Source: Linum tenue (Eukaryota; Streptophyta; Magnoliopsida; Malpighiales; Linaceae). From it: a stretch of DNA of 64,000 nt. Location of the stretch: contig CAMGYJ010000011.1 of assembly GCA_946122785.1 (NCBI GenBank), positions 55,354,449 through 55,418,448 on the forward strand, read 5' to 3'. The notes under the pieces are model-generated. The model worked only from the letters and a program-made list of their open reading frames with translations. It searched no databases and was not told the DNA's origin. This document shows, in pieces, positions 24,364-34,352 of the stretch (its first letter is position 1; each line of letters opens with the position of its first letter). Made by a program: the position numbers and the translations under genes.

Positions 24364-27025
24364 ATGGCGCTGAAACTGCTTCAAATCCCGTTTCCGATTT
24401 CAGCTCCGCCGGCGTCGAACCCGTCTTTAAACCCAAACCCGGCATCGTCCACGCCCCACCACCGCCCTTCCACGGAGCTCCGCTTCTCCCGGTGGAACAA
24501 CGCGAACGCTCGAGAATTCGAGGAGCGCCGGCGCTCGGTGAAGGAAATCGAGGACGACATCCGCCGCGCCCGTCGCTTCAATTCCGCCGACAACATCGTC
24601 GACACTTACGACCCGACTGCCGCAGCCCGCGCCGGACCTAATGCCGGGAGCAATTTCAGGTCCACGGGGACGCCTTCGTCGCCCTCAAGGTCGTCGATAC
24701 CCGGTCGGAGATCCAAATACTCCAAACCCGAAGATCCGAAGACCGCTCAACACCCGGCTTTCCGCCGGGTTGCGAAGGTCTCCAAACGGCCGCAACCCGT
24801 CGACCGGAAGGCCGACGTCAAGCTCAGCGAAGATGGGCTGTCTTACGTTATCGACGGCGCGCCGTTCGAGTTCAAGTACAGCTACACGGAGGCGCCGAAG
24901 ACGAAGCCGCTGAAGTTACGGGAGCCTCCGTTCTCGCCGTTTGGGCCGGTCACGATGCCTCGGCCGTGGACCGGAAGAGCGCCGCTGCCGCCAAGTAAGA
25001 AGAAGTTGAAGGAATTCGATTCGTTTCAGCCGCCGCCGCCGGGTAAGAAAGGGATAAAGTCGGTTCAAGCACCCGGCCCGTTTCAGCCCGGGACGGGTCC
25101 TAGGTATGTGAATACACGGGATGAGATATTGGGGGAGCCATTGACGAAGGAGGAGATTAAGGCTTTGGTTGAAGGTTGCATCAAGGCGAAGCGGCAATTG
25201 AATATGGGTAAGCTAAGCTTCATGCTGTCCTCCAAGTGTTTAATAAAATGCCCCGCAGAGAACTGATAGCCAGTCGTCGTCCTTCTCTTTGTTATCAGGA
25301 AGAGATGGTCTTACACACAACATGCTTGACAACATACATGCTCACTGGAAGCGCCGGAGGGTCTGCAAGGTCAAATGCAAAGGAGTTTGCACTGTTGATT
25401 TGGACAATGTCTGCGAAGAACTCGAGGTGGGTCTTCTTCGAACTTTCGGAGTAGGATCAACGTTAAGGTGATAGATAGTTTGTGCTTAGTTGTGCTTGAT
25501 TATGTGACAGGAAAGGACTGGAGGGAAGATCATATACAAGAAAGGAGGAGTGCTGTATCTTTTCAGAGGCAGAAACTATAACTACAGAACTCGACCACAC
25601 TTCCCACTCATGTTGTGGAAGCCACACGCTCCTGTGTATCCAAGGCTGATCCAACAAACTCCAGATGGCCTAACACTAGATGAAGCCTCCGAGATGCGCA
25701 AAAAAGGCCGGAATTTGGTACCCATTTGCAAACTAGGTAAAAAGCTAACAACTGCTATCATATAAGATAGAAGTAGGACAGTTCAAGTTATTGCTGAATG
25801 TCTGTAAATTATATTTGCTCACTTGCAGGGAAAAATGGTGTGTATGCTAAGCTGGCTGATAACGTCAGGGAAGCATTTGAAGAGTGTGAATTGGTCAGAA
25901 TCAATTGTCAAGGGATGAATGGAAGCGACTTCAGGAAAATTGGCGCCAAGTTAAGGGTATGTCAAGCATCTTATAATGTGGGTTTGTTGCCAACTGTCTC
26001 GATTTCGATTTGGTATTGAAAGTAATTGCCCTGTTTTGTGAATTTTGCAGGACATAGTTCCATGTGTGTTGATTTCATTTGAAAGTGAGCATATTCTTAT
26101 GTGGAGGGGAAGGGACTGGAAGTCCTCCCTCTCTAAACCAACTCGTACGATTGATCAAATCGAAGGTTCATCTTCTGTTATGCCAGAACTGGAAGACTCG
26201 GAAGTACTGGAAATGAATAGCACTTCTCGATTGGAATCCACAGAGAGCCCTAACTTGTCTCTCATAGCATCTGAAGAACAAGCAGAAATTACTTCTTGTG
26301 CAGAAACTTTTGTGCCATCAATTGCTGGCAGTTCTGTTGCCAAGGAATCCGAAGCTACAACAATCCACACCAACAGTCACGAAACGTCTTCAGGGATCAA
26401 GATTTCTGCAGATGTGCAAGTTTATGAAAGCGAAACCACTTCACTTGATCCAAAGAGTGATACAGACAATGAAGAGAAAACTATGATTGCTCAACATACC
26501 ATAGAAGCAGCATTGACTGATGATACCATCCATGGAAATGAAGTACCAAATCAAGAAAGCTTGGAACAAGGCATCTCAGAAGAAACCATCCACCACCATC
26601 CCAGTGAACCGACGAGCTTGAGCTTGCCTAGCCTACAGGGAGTTGTACGCCTACTGAACCAAGCTGTTGAAAACGGAGCAGCAACTTTGTTGAACCGTGA
26701 TGAGTTGGATGCTGACAACGTCTACAAGAGAACGGTTGCCTTCTCCCGGTCAGCTCCACTGGGTCCTGTGTTCCAGTACAGGCGGCGGAGGAGGAAGGAA
26801 GAAGTGGAGCCGACGGAGGACAATGCAGAGAATGAAGAAAGGTCGGATGATTCGGAGGCTGTAGAATTTGCTCCACCCGCAGTTTTTGTGAAGAGAGGAG
26901 GGATTGAGAGGAAAAGTTCAGGACTTGGGAGAAGAAGGAAAGGAATGGATGAACAGTTTGAGTTAGTGGGTGGTGCTGTTCAGGGAAGCTTGGGGGTTGA
27001 TGAACTTGCTCGGCTGCTAGCATAA
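24364..27025 (+). CDS. CAF1: CRS2-associated factor 1, chloroplastic (CRM-domain splicing factor)
   Basis: Five exons (24364-25207, 25299-25426, 25511-25736, 25829-25956, 26051-27025) give 766 residues. In maize and Arabidopsis, CAF1 binds the peptidyl-tRNA-hydrolase-like CRS2 and promotes splicing of chloroplast group II introns. The order of parts fits: plastid transit peptide ([15 protein letters not shown]), a conserved Arg-rich region with [11 protein letters not shown] and [13 protein letters not shown], two CRM domains (about 257-355 and 375-470) with [12 protein letters not shown] and [16 protein letters not shown], and a C-terminal extension ending in VDELARLLA, which resembles the Arabidopsis CAF1 end. 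That ending and the length favour CAF1 over CAF2. A Met nine codons upstream (24337) is also in frame; 24364 gives the family-like start. The acidic Ser/Glu-rich stretch 480-640 is poorly conserved and probably disordered. Confidence 0.93.
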
Positions 27026-27989
27026 TAAGAGCTTTCTTGGGTTCCAAGTTTATGTGTCTGTACTGTACTGCTATTCTGGTTGAATTAAAAAGAGAAATCC
27101 ATGGAAATTATTCAATATCTATTCTTTTGTAGTAAAATAATCCGAAATTTCCACACACAAAAAAATCTATACAGAAAAGAACTCGAATAAGAGATTCATA
27201 GCTAGGTTAAGGTACCGTGCAGGAAGATCCGAGATGAACACGTCCTCGTGGCAAAGCCAAAAGTTAAGTGAAATAGTGTTCTTTCGTATAATACAAATAC
27301 TTAAAATATGTGGTTGAAAAATTTTAATATTCGAACTATTCAAATAAAAGTTTGATAAATACCGGTTTCGTTCTAATAAACAATCATATATGTGGTTGAA
27401 AAATTTTAATATTCGAATTATTCAAATAAAAGTTTGATAAATACCGGTTTCGTTCAAATAAACAATCATGACGTGTTTTTATTTGTTTAATAAAAATGGT
27501 AAAATACATTTACTTTTGTACACTTGAGTAAGTTTTTGTCGTGTATCACTAGGCAAATAGTCGACAAATCACAAATAAACAAGCTATTTGCCTTGAAATT
27601 TCGACGGAGACTAGTATAGGATGGATATGGGTAAAATTTGTAAAGATATTGGCGGGGATAATGCGTAATTAATTTTGGGTCCTCCCCCTCATACCCGCTC
27701 CATCAAAGTTATTTATATGTATACAAAAAAAAAATCATTGTGTTCGTTATGTGATTTGTCAATGGAAATGTGAAAATTGAAGAGCAAAATATCGACTTAT
27801 ATGTCATTAGCCACGTGTAGTCGTGTACCTATATATACCAAACAAGTGATAGGAGTTTGCGCTATGATTGTATGTGTCTTTGTTGGCTTCATGGTTTATT
27901 AGATCAATTTAACGATTGCACGTAGGGACATTGGTGGAGCTAGGTTAAGGGTTGTGTGGTCCATGGACCCCACTTGGAAAATGAATATA
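27026..27989. other. CAF1 3' region and AT-rich spacer
   Basis: The CAF1 3' untranslated region comes first, followed by AT-rich spacer with one 82-bp tandem duplication (separate entry). No gene is recognised up to the transposon target site at 27990. Confidence 0.5.
27306..27469. repeat. Tandem duplication, two copies of 82 bp
   Basis: Copies lie at 27306-27387 and 27388-27469. They differ at only a few positions (GAACTATTC versus GAATTATTC; GTTCTAATA versus GTTCAAATA). It is non-coding. The low divergence indicates a fairly recent duplication. Confidence 0.9.
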
Positions 27990-28329
27990 CATTAAAAATG
28001 GGTTAAAGACACATTTGGTCACTGAGATTACAAAATCGGGACATGTTTAGTCACTAGAAAAATTTAATATCAAATTTGGTCACTACAATTACTAAAACTG
28101 GACGCATTTAGTCACTCGCCGTTAGTCTCCGTCCAACTCCGTTAATGAAGTCCGTTAAGTGCTGATGTGGCAAACAGAATTGCCTAATCAGCCGGATATT
28201 AACCCAACAAAAATAAAACCCGACCCGCCACGTCATTATAACCCGCCACCTCATTAAAACCAACCCAACCCAACCCAACCCATCACCCAACCCTACCCAA
28301 CCCTTCTTCCTCCTTCCTCCCCAACCCAA

Positions 28330-28625
28330 TTTAGGGATTCTATTCGGAGATCCCCTGCCGCCGTCGCCACTCTCTCCGCCCTGTTGATTTTCATCCTTGA
28401 ACAAATCCTCCCTGAATCTTTTCCGGTAATTCTCCCCTGAATCCGCCGCTCCACCGCCGCCGCTATCTCCGCCGCTGGCGCTCGGCAGAGCCTCCGCGAT
28501 TTGATCCGCCGACGACAACATATGCTGCTGGTGGTGGTGGAATCCCAGATGCGCGGCGGAAAACCGTTCCTCGTAATGCTGCTGCTGCTGCGCCGCCGCC
28601 AGAGCAAGCGCCCCGTGAAACCGTG
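28330..28625 (-). pseudogene. Second captured fragment, His/Gln-rich, source unknown
   Basis: On the minus strand one frame reads [20 protein letters not shown], later [19 protein letters not shown] and [18 protein letters not shown]. The low-complexity His/Gln and Gly/Ser runs around a charged motif look like part of a plant transcription-factor or regulatory protein, but I cannot name it. It joins the transporter fragment around 28617-28626. It is in a different frame from the transporter reading frame, so read-through gives a nonsense Arg/Ser-rich tail (stop at 28293). Confidence 0.5.
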
Positions 28626-29171
28626 ACAGGTCGACCTCAGCCGCGCCGGGAAAATCTCCGCCGGGACCACAAACGTCGTCGCATTGGGCCCGAAGTTCGC
28701 GAAGAAGAAAGTGAGCGAGTACATCACCAGGAACCCAATCCGATTCGCCTTCAATGTCCAGTGGTGGTACGGAATTGAGAGGGCGAACATGAACACGGTC
28801 ATGAAGAAGAATCCCATCAATTGGATGGCGAATCGGCCGATGTGGTCGATTAAAGCCACCGTGAACCAGTACCCGGGGACGGTGCCGCAAAGGGCGATTA
28901 GGGTTTGGGCTCGGGACACGACGTAGACCTCGTGGACCGCGTTCATCGTCTTCGCCGGCGGGATCCACCCGATTGCGCTGAAGATGTCCTTCTGGAAGAG
29001 ATTCGAGCTGTAGTAGGCGATGTCGAGGAGGAACCAGCAGACGGCGGTGCCGACGAGGTGGAGGCCGTGGCGGCGGGCGAATTGCTTGGTGAAAAGCCCG
29101 AATTGGGTTTCCGAGATCTCTTCGATTTTCTCCTCCTCCGCTTCAATTTCGACCTGCAGGACTTTCGCCAT
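28620..29171 (-). pseudogene. Captured fragment of a PHT1 phosphate transporter
   Basis: The minus-strand frame opens at an ATG at 29171, six bases inside the right arm, and encodes 184 residues of a PHT1 H+/phosphate symporter. They run from the central cytoplasmic loop ([19 protein letters not shown]) through membrane segments with [40 protein letters not shown] and [20 protein letters not shown]. This is roughly the third quarter of the usual 520-540-residue protein. The N-terminal half and last segments are absent, so it cannot be a working transporter. The fragment has no internal stop or frameshift, consistent with recent capture. Confidence 0.85.
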
Positions 29172-29814
29172 GTCGCTGGGGAGGAAGGAGGAAGAAGGGT
29201 TGGGTAGGGTTGGGTGATGGGTTGGGTTGGGTTGGGTTGGGTTGGTTTTAATGAGGTGGCGGGTTATAATGACGTGGCGGGTCGGGTTTTATTTTTGTTG
29301 GGTTAATATCCGGCTGATTAGGCAATTCTGTTTGCCACATCAGCACTTAACGGACTTCATTAACGGAGTTGGACGGAGACTAACGGCGAGTGACTAAATG
29401 CGTCCAGTTTTAGTAATTGTAGTGACCAAATTTGATATTAAATTTTTCTAGTGACTAAACATGTCCCGATTTTGTAATCTCAGTGACCAAATGTGTCTTT
29501 AACCCCATTAAAAATGGTGGATTTTTAAGATGGGATTAGTAAATTTAGAACCACGGACCCCCTCTTTCCGAAACAATGATTTTACTATCGAGTCAAACTT
29601 CGTATTTGGTTATGTTTGGACCCCACTAAATTATATCTCTGGCTACGCCAATGCGTAGGGAACGACTATCCAAAAACCGGCAACTACCAAATTGTCATTA
29701 TGAAATCGTTTGTTTTAGCAATGTATTTCACCTTAATTGCCTCATTTATGGCTAAACTAGTATTAAAAGACAATGTGATAATATGATCACATACTTTTAC
29801 TTCCGGCAAACAAA

Positions 29815-31145
29815 GGCTAAATTACACGTTTGGTCACTCAAATTATATAAATCTTTCACGTTTGCCACCCGAATTACTTTTCTTTCTTATTCGCCACCAA
29901 CTTTACGAATCGTTTCACCGTAGCCACCCGCCGTCCAATTCCGTTAAAATCATCCTACGTGGCAGTCAACCAAAGCCTTTGACCGTTAGTTTTGATGACG
30001 TGGCAATTAAAAAATAATATAAAAATAAAAAATAAAATCATTTTTATATTATTTCCAACCTTGCCAGACCGCCGACATTGCAATCTCCAGTCACCGAAGA
30101 TTGAGGAGACGACGGGGACACCACTGAATATCGGTGACCTTGCCCACTCGGAGCCTTCCCAAATTGAAAAGCCCACCGACAAGATCTGCCCTCGGTGACC
30201 CAGAATCCACAATTGGTTGCATATTCTCTAACCATCTACTCATCGACGAGAACAAACAGGAGTACCCTCCGAGTTCGATTCCTCTGCTCCATGGACGAAT
30301 CTGCCCTCCAATCGTCGACTGGAGCGACTGAAGAAGGAGAATCACCATCTCCCTCTCTCCTCTCCTTAACCAGGACGAAAAAAGAAAAGAAGACTCGGCG
30401 GCTGGAATCGAAGAAGAAGAAGAAGAAGAAGGTTTTGATTCCTGGCTAGAATCGAAGAAGAAGACTCGGCGGCTGCGAGAAAAAAGCGCAGGCGGCGATA
30501 TAGAGCTGGCGGCATCGAGAGTCGGTGAGGAAAGGCAGCTAGAGCAGGTCAATACGTCCGCGTTGGCGAAATCAATCCTCACAGCTCTCACATTGAAGGG
30601 GATGGTGTTGTTCTAATTGCCAAACTTCGCGCCAACGACGGTGGAGAATCTGTGCGCGGATTGCGTCGATTGGAATCCCCTATTGTCAAATTCCAGAATA
30701 GGTAAGATCGTCAGAGTTTGCCTCATCTTTTGGATTGGAGGTTGTTCTCGTAGCTTCCTTTGTGGATCTCATGGACATTCATGTAGGTTAGATGGGGAAG
30801 GATTGAAGGAGACGACGGTCGAGGAAAATACAATGGAATGGGTGACTGGGGAAGAATGGAGGACCAGATCTGGAAAAGAAACGAAGTATAGAATGGCAAG
30901 GTTGGAAATAATATAAAAATGATTTTATTTTTTATTTTTATATTATTTTTTAATTGCCACGTCATCAAAACTAACGGTCAAAGGCTTTGGTTGACTGCCA
31001 CGTAGGATGATTTTAACGGAATTGGACGGCGGGTGGCTACGGTGAAACGATTCGTAAAGTTAGTGGCGAATAAGAAAGAAAAGTAATTCGGGTGGCAAAC
31101 GTGAAAGATTTATATAATTTGAGTGACCAAACGTGTAATTTAGCC
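29815..31145. mobile_element. Long-TIR Mutator-like non-autonomous element
   Basis: Inverted repeats of 252 bp at 29815-30066 and 30894-31145 begin GGCTAAATTACACGTTTGGT and differ at one visible base (CCACCAAC versus CCACTAAC). The exact 10-bp target duplication GGCAAACAAA lies at 29805-29814 and 31146-31155. The 827-bp interior (30067-30893) is GC-richer than its surroundings. It holds open frames on both strands (for example minus 30091-30591, plus 30617-30916), none of which I recognise, so captured host DNA is possible but unproved. It lies only 300 bp from the Pack-MULE. Confidence 0.85.
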
Positions 31146-31155
31146 GGCAAACAAA

Positions 31156-31855
31156 AAACCCGAAGTGGATAAGTAATTCTCAAAAAGTGATTTTGATAAT
31201 AACTTAGTATAATTCCTCATCGCCCTAATTAGTTCATTACAATGTATTTGTTTTGATGTAAATTCCATTGATATCAATCGATGATCCATGTCATTCGACC
31301 AATTTCCAACAATATAAGCCATCTAATATTGTTTGCACGGACAAATCAATCGACTCTACATTCAGGGGTGGACCCACGAATGTAAAATTTGAAAAACGAT
31401 TATCGATTTTGAATGTATAAAGGGCACGTAATACAATATAAACGCGTGACATTGTTATTAACAAATATATTTTCGGTTAGACTATAACTTTGTATACAAA
31501 ACATAAATATACCCACAAATCCTTCTTCCTTAACCGATGAACTCCAAATCTTACCTCAAATCACCCTAAATAAAATTTATTAAACTCTTCTTAAATTAAA
31601 AAAATATATTTAGTGAACTGTCATGACATCCACCCCACCAATCAGATTATAACACGTAACTTTGCACAGTTTCGGTACAACTACACTATTAACACTTACC
31701 ATATATATATTTATTTTATTTCCCTATTTAAAACATCACAATATAAATTCCCCGCTCCGCCTAAACCTCCGCTCCGCTCCCGCCTTCTTCCCCAAGTAAT
31801 CAAAACCCTTATAACACCACCAAAAAAAGAAGACTGAAAAAAAAAATTGAAATCA
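31156..31855. other. Upstream region of the B3-domain gene
   Basis: AT-rich spacer. A short CT-rich leader (31741-31800) precedes the B3 start codon. TATATATATTTATTTTATTT at 31702-31721 could supply a TATA element at a suitable distance. Nothing else is recognised. Confidence 0.4.
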
Positions 31856-32590
31856 ATGGACGACGAATCCGCCGCCGACGCCATGGCCGCCGCGGCGGCC
31901 AAGGCCCACCAGGACAACAGAGAACTCTGCACAGCCGCCCTCCAGCTCGCCACCCTAATGTACACAACCCCCGACCCCGAAACCCTAGCCACCCTCCAGC
32001 AGATGAAGCGAAATTTCCTCTCCCCTGCCAATCCCCTGCCTCCGAATCGCCGCCGCGGCGGCAGAGCGGAGGATTTCCCCGCCGCCCCAATTAAATTCCC
32101 CTCCGCCTACCCAATCGACGACGCGCAGATCAAGATGCTCCTCCGCGACCAGCCCCCCCGGCCGCCGATCCGGGGGCTGGAAACCCTAATCGGACAATGC
32201 ACGCCGCCGGAGGTGAAGCAGCTGACGGAGAGCGACATCAAGGACAGCCAGGCGAGGCTCTCCCTGCCGAAGCCCTACGGCAGGGAGAGCATCAAGCCCT
32301 TGCTGACCCCTGACGAGGACGTCGAGAAGGGGATTCCGGTCACGGCGTACGACGCCGACGGGGAAAGGTTCGAGATGAAGCTGAAGCTCTGGGCCAATCG
32401 GAAGGTCTACGTGCTGACGAGCGGGTGGAAGCCGTTCGCCAAGGCTCACGGGCTGCGCCACCACGAGGATTTCGTCACCATTTGGGTTTTCCGGAAGCTG
32501 GACACGGGGAATTTGTGCGTCGCTATAACTTCGCGGCGGCTGCCGGTGTACTGGGCTCTGAAGCGGAGCCGGCCGCCGGCGATACAATGA
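31856..32590 (+). CDS. B3-domain protein (DUF313 type)
   Basis: A single exon of 244 residues. The C-terminal half fits the small B3/DUF313 family of Arabidopsis (At2g24670/At5g24050-like): LTESDIKDSQARLSLPK is its opening signature. It is followed by GIPVTAYDADGERFEMKLKL, YVLTSGWKPFAKAHGL and FVTIWVFRKLDTGNLCVAIT, the strands of a plant-specific B3 DNA-binding fold. The N-terminus is Ala/Asp-rich with a possible basic patch (PPNRRRGGR). It is probably nuclear and DNA-binding; targets of this subgroup are unknown. The ATG at 31856 is the first in frame and is preceded by an A-rich leader. GC-rich codon use contrasts with the AT-rich flanks. Confidence 0.85.
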   Translation: MDDESAADAMAAAAAKAHQDNRELCTAALQLATLMYTTPDPETLATLQQMKRNFLSPANPLPPNRRRGGRAEDFPAAPIKFPSAYPIDDAQIKMLLRDQPPRPPIRGLETLIGQCTPPEVKQLTESDIKDSQARLSLPKPYGRESIKPLLTPDEDVEKGIPVTAYDADGERFEMKLKLWANRKVYVLTSGWKPFAKAHGLRHHEDFVTIWVFRKLDTGNLCVAITSRRLPVYWALKRSRPPAIQ

Positions 32591-34352
32591 AAAGGGTTCC
32601 GGTTAGTGTTCTTTTTTCATTTGGGGGGTTTGTTGCCGTCGTAGGTTTAGTGGCGGCGGGTTCTGCTGTGGAAAAAAAAATTTGTGGATATAGGTTAATT
32701 TTCTCAGAGCAGTGTGTATATAGTTAAAAGGGATTGTTTCGTCGGCCAGGCTCTTTGCTCTTTGGTAAAGATTCGAGGATTTGGGAGAACTTTCTTTGCC
32801 ATGAGTTTTTCCAGGATTCTTGTGTTCTAATATGATCAATCTTTCGGGTACAGGAAATGTTCTGTATTATTGGTTAAATATTCCTAAGTATTCAAGTTGT
32901 GGAAACTTGACGTCGGTGGTTAATCTGTTTTGTTTGATAGTGATCTGCTTGTAAATAATTTGGATTGGGTGATTGATGTTAGTGGATTTGGATCGGTGAA
33001 TTCTCTTCACTCGTACTTATTCAAGTGAGTGGTGGGTGGGTGGGTGAGTTGCGGGTGTCACATGAATAAATGACACCGCGCTTTCACATTACAAATGACT
33101 GGTTTTTTTTTTGTTTTTGTTTATAGTATCGAATAGTTATCATATTTCATAATCTTACCACATATTGATCATTGGCTTCTAAAGGCAGAACATATATAAC
33201 ATTTTTGGACGATAACTATTGATTATTGACTTACTATGTTGTGTCTATTAGATAATAAACTATTAATTGTATAAAAATCGCCAAAAAAACTCAAATTTTC
33301 TATACAAAATTGGTTGATAAGAGTAATGAAAGATTTGATGATACCACTATCAAATAAGTGAAACACACATATGTGGTTAATGACTTTATTTTCTCTCAAC
33401 GAATATTTCATTTAAAGTGATCAAATGAAAAGTTTGTATCGGTAAAAAAAAACTTTGCATATCACAATTTCTAGAAGGATCTATTTGAGACAAAATTGAA
33501 GTTGTCTAAATTGCTAGTCTTTCTAATTTGCGAAAAACTTATTATAAATGTTAGTCAACATGTTCTAATGACTAGTCTGAGAATAGTTTATTTTTATTAA
33601 ATCGCAACTCAATCATGCCCACCCGGTACCATCCAACCAAAAGAGGAATATTGGAGGATAACGAATCGCAATTAAATAAATTGACTTATCACTCAATTTG
33701 ACACCAAAATGCTTAAAAAAGAAGAATCTACTTCAACCAATAAGCCCTTAAGCACGACCATAAATTGACTTATCACTCAATTTGACACCAAAATGCATAA
33801 AAAAGAAGAATCTACTTCAACCAATAAGCCCTTAAGCACGACCATACATAATATAGAAATCACACTTAGAAATGATAGCCAATTAGCTAGAGTTGCAGGT
33901 GCTACAGCGAAACTTATTGCAAAAGAGGGTAAATCAGCTACATTAAAATTAATTTACGAGAAGGTGCGTTTAATATCCAAAAACTGCTCAGCAAACTCAT
34001 CCATTGTCCACCCTTAGTCCCCCATTACCCACCCCTGGTCACGATTGCTTGGCGAGCATAAACGGAATCATATGAGCGAGTTAGCCCAAATGATAACTAG
34101 AGGTCAACCGCAATAGATGATACAAACAAAGAAGCCCTAGAGCTGAGCAAATTGCTTCTGTCTCGAATTCCTGATAACAAGTAACAACTATTCAAATTCC
34201 ACAATCCATCTTCGTTCTATTCTGAAATGAGCACAGTAAGATTGAGAGGGCACTTGCTACAGAAGTGAAAAGTTCGCAACACAAGCGCCCAGATTACGTC
34301 TAATACATTGGAGGAAATGTTTGCAGGCTCGAGCTTCGTTTAAAGAAAGAAG
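32591..34352. other. Spacer between B3 gene and proteasome gene
   Basis: It contains the B3 3' region, AT-rich spacer, one 84-bp tandem duplication (separate entry) and the 3' region of the minus-strand proteasome gene. A short open stretch at 33793-34017 starts inside the duplication and matches nothing I know. Confidence 0.5.
33677..33844. repeat. Tandem duplication, two copies of 84 bp
   Basis: Copies at 33677-33760 and 33761-33844 differ at one visible base (AAATGCTTAAA versus AAATGCATAAA). It is non-coding and recent, given the identity. Confidence 0.9.

Larger units (their letters stand above)
28000..29505. mobile_element. Pack-MULE-like element carrying host gene fragments
   Basis: Long terminal inverted repeats run 28000-28323 and 29177-29505 and begin GGGTTAAAGACACATTTGGT. 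By eye they are identical except that the right arm has one more AACCC unit (five versus four). An exact 10-bp target duplication CATTAAAAAT lies at 27990-27999 and 29506-29515. Long TIRs and 9-11-bp duplications are features of Mutator-like elements. The interior has no transposase. Instead it carries a phosphate-transporter exon fragment joined to a second gene fragment, which defines a Pack-MULE. The near-identity of the arms implies a young insertion. A transcript crossing both arms would form a hairpin of over 300 bp, a likely small-RNA source. Confidence 0.9.

Noticed and set aside
24641..25197. Overlapping Arg-rich frames within CAF1 exon 1
   Set aside because: Shadows of GC-rich coding sequence; the CAF1 frame explains the region.
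28684..29207. Plus-strand frames across the Pack-MULE interior
   Set aside because: They are antisense to the clear PHT1 frame and have no protein resemblance.
30091..30591. 166-codon minus-strand frame rich in Ser/Arg
   Set aside because: Inside the long-TIR element; Ser runs come from a GAA-type repeat at 30410-30432; no homology recognised.
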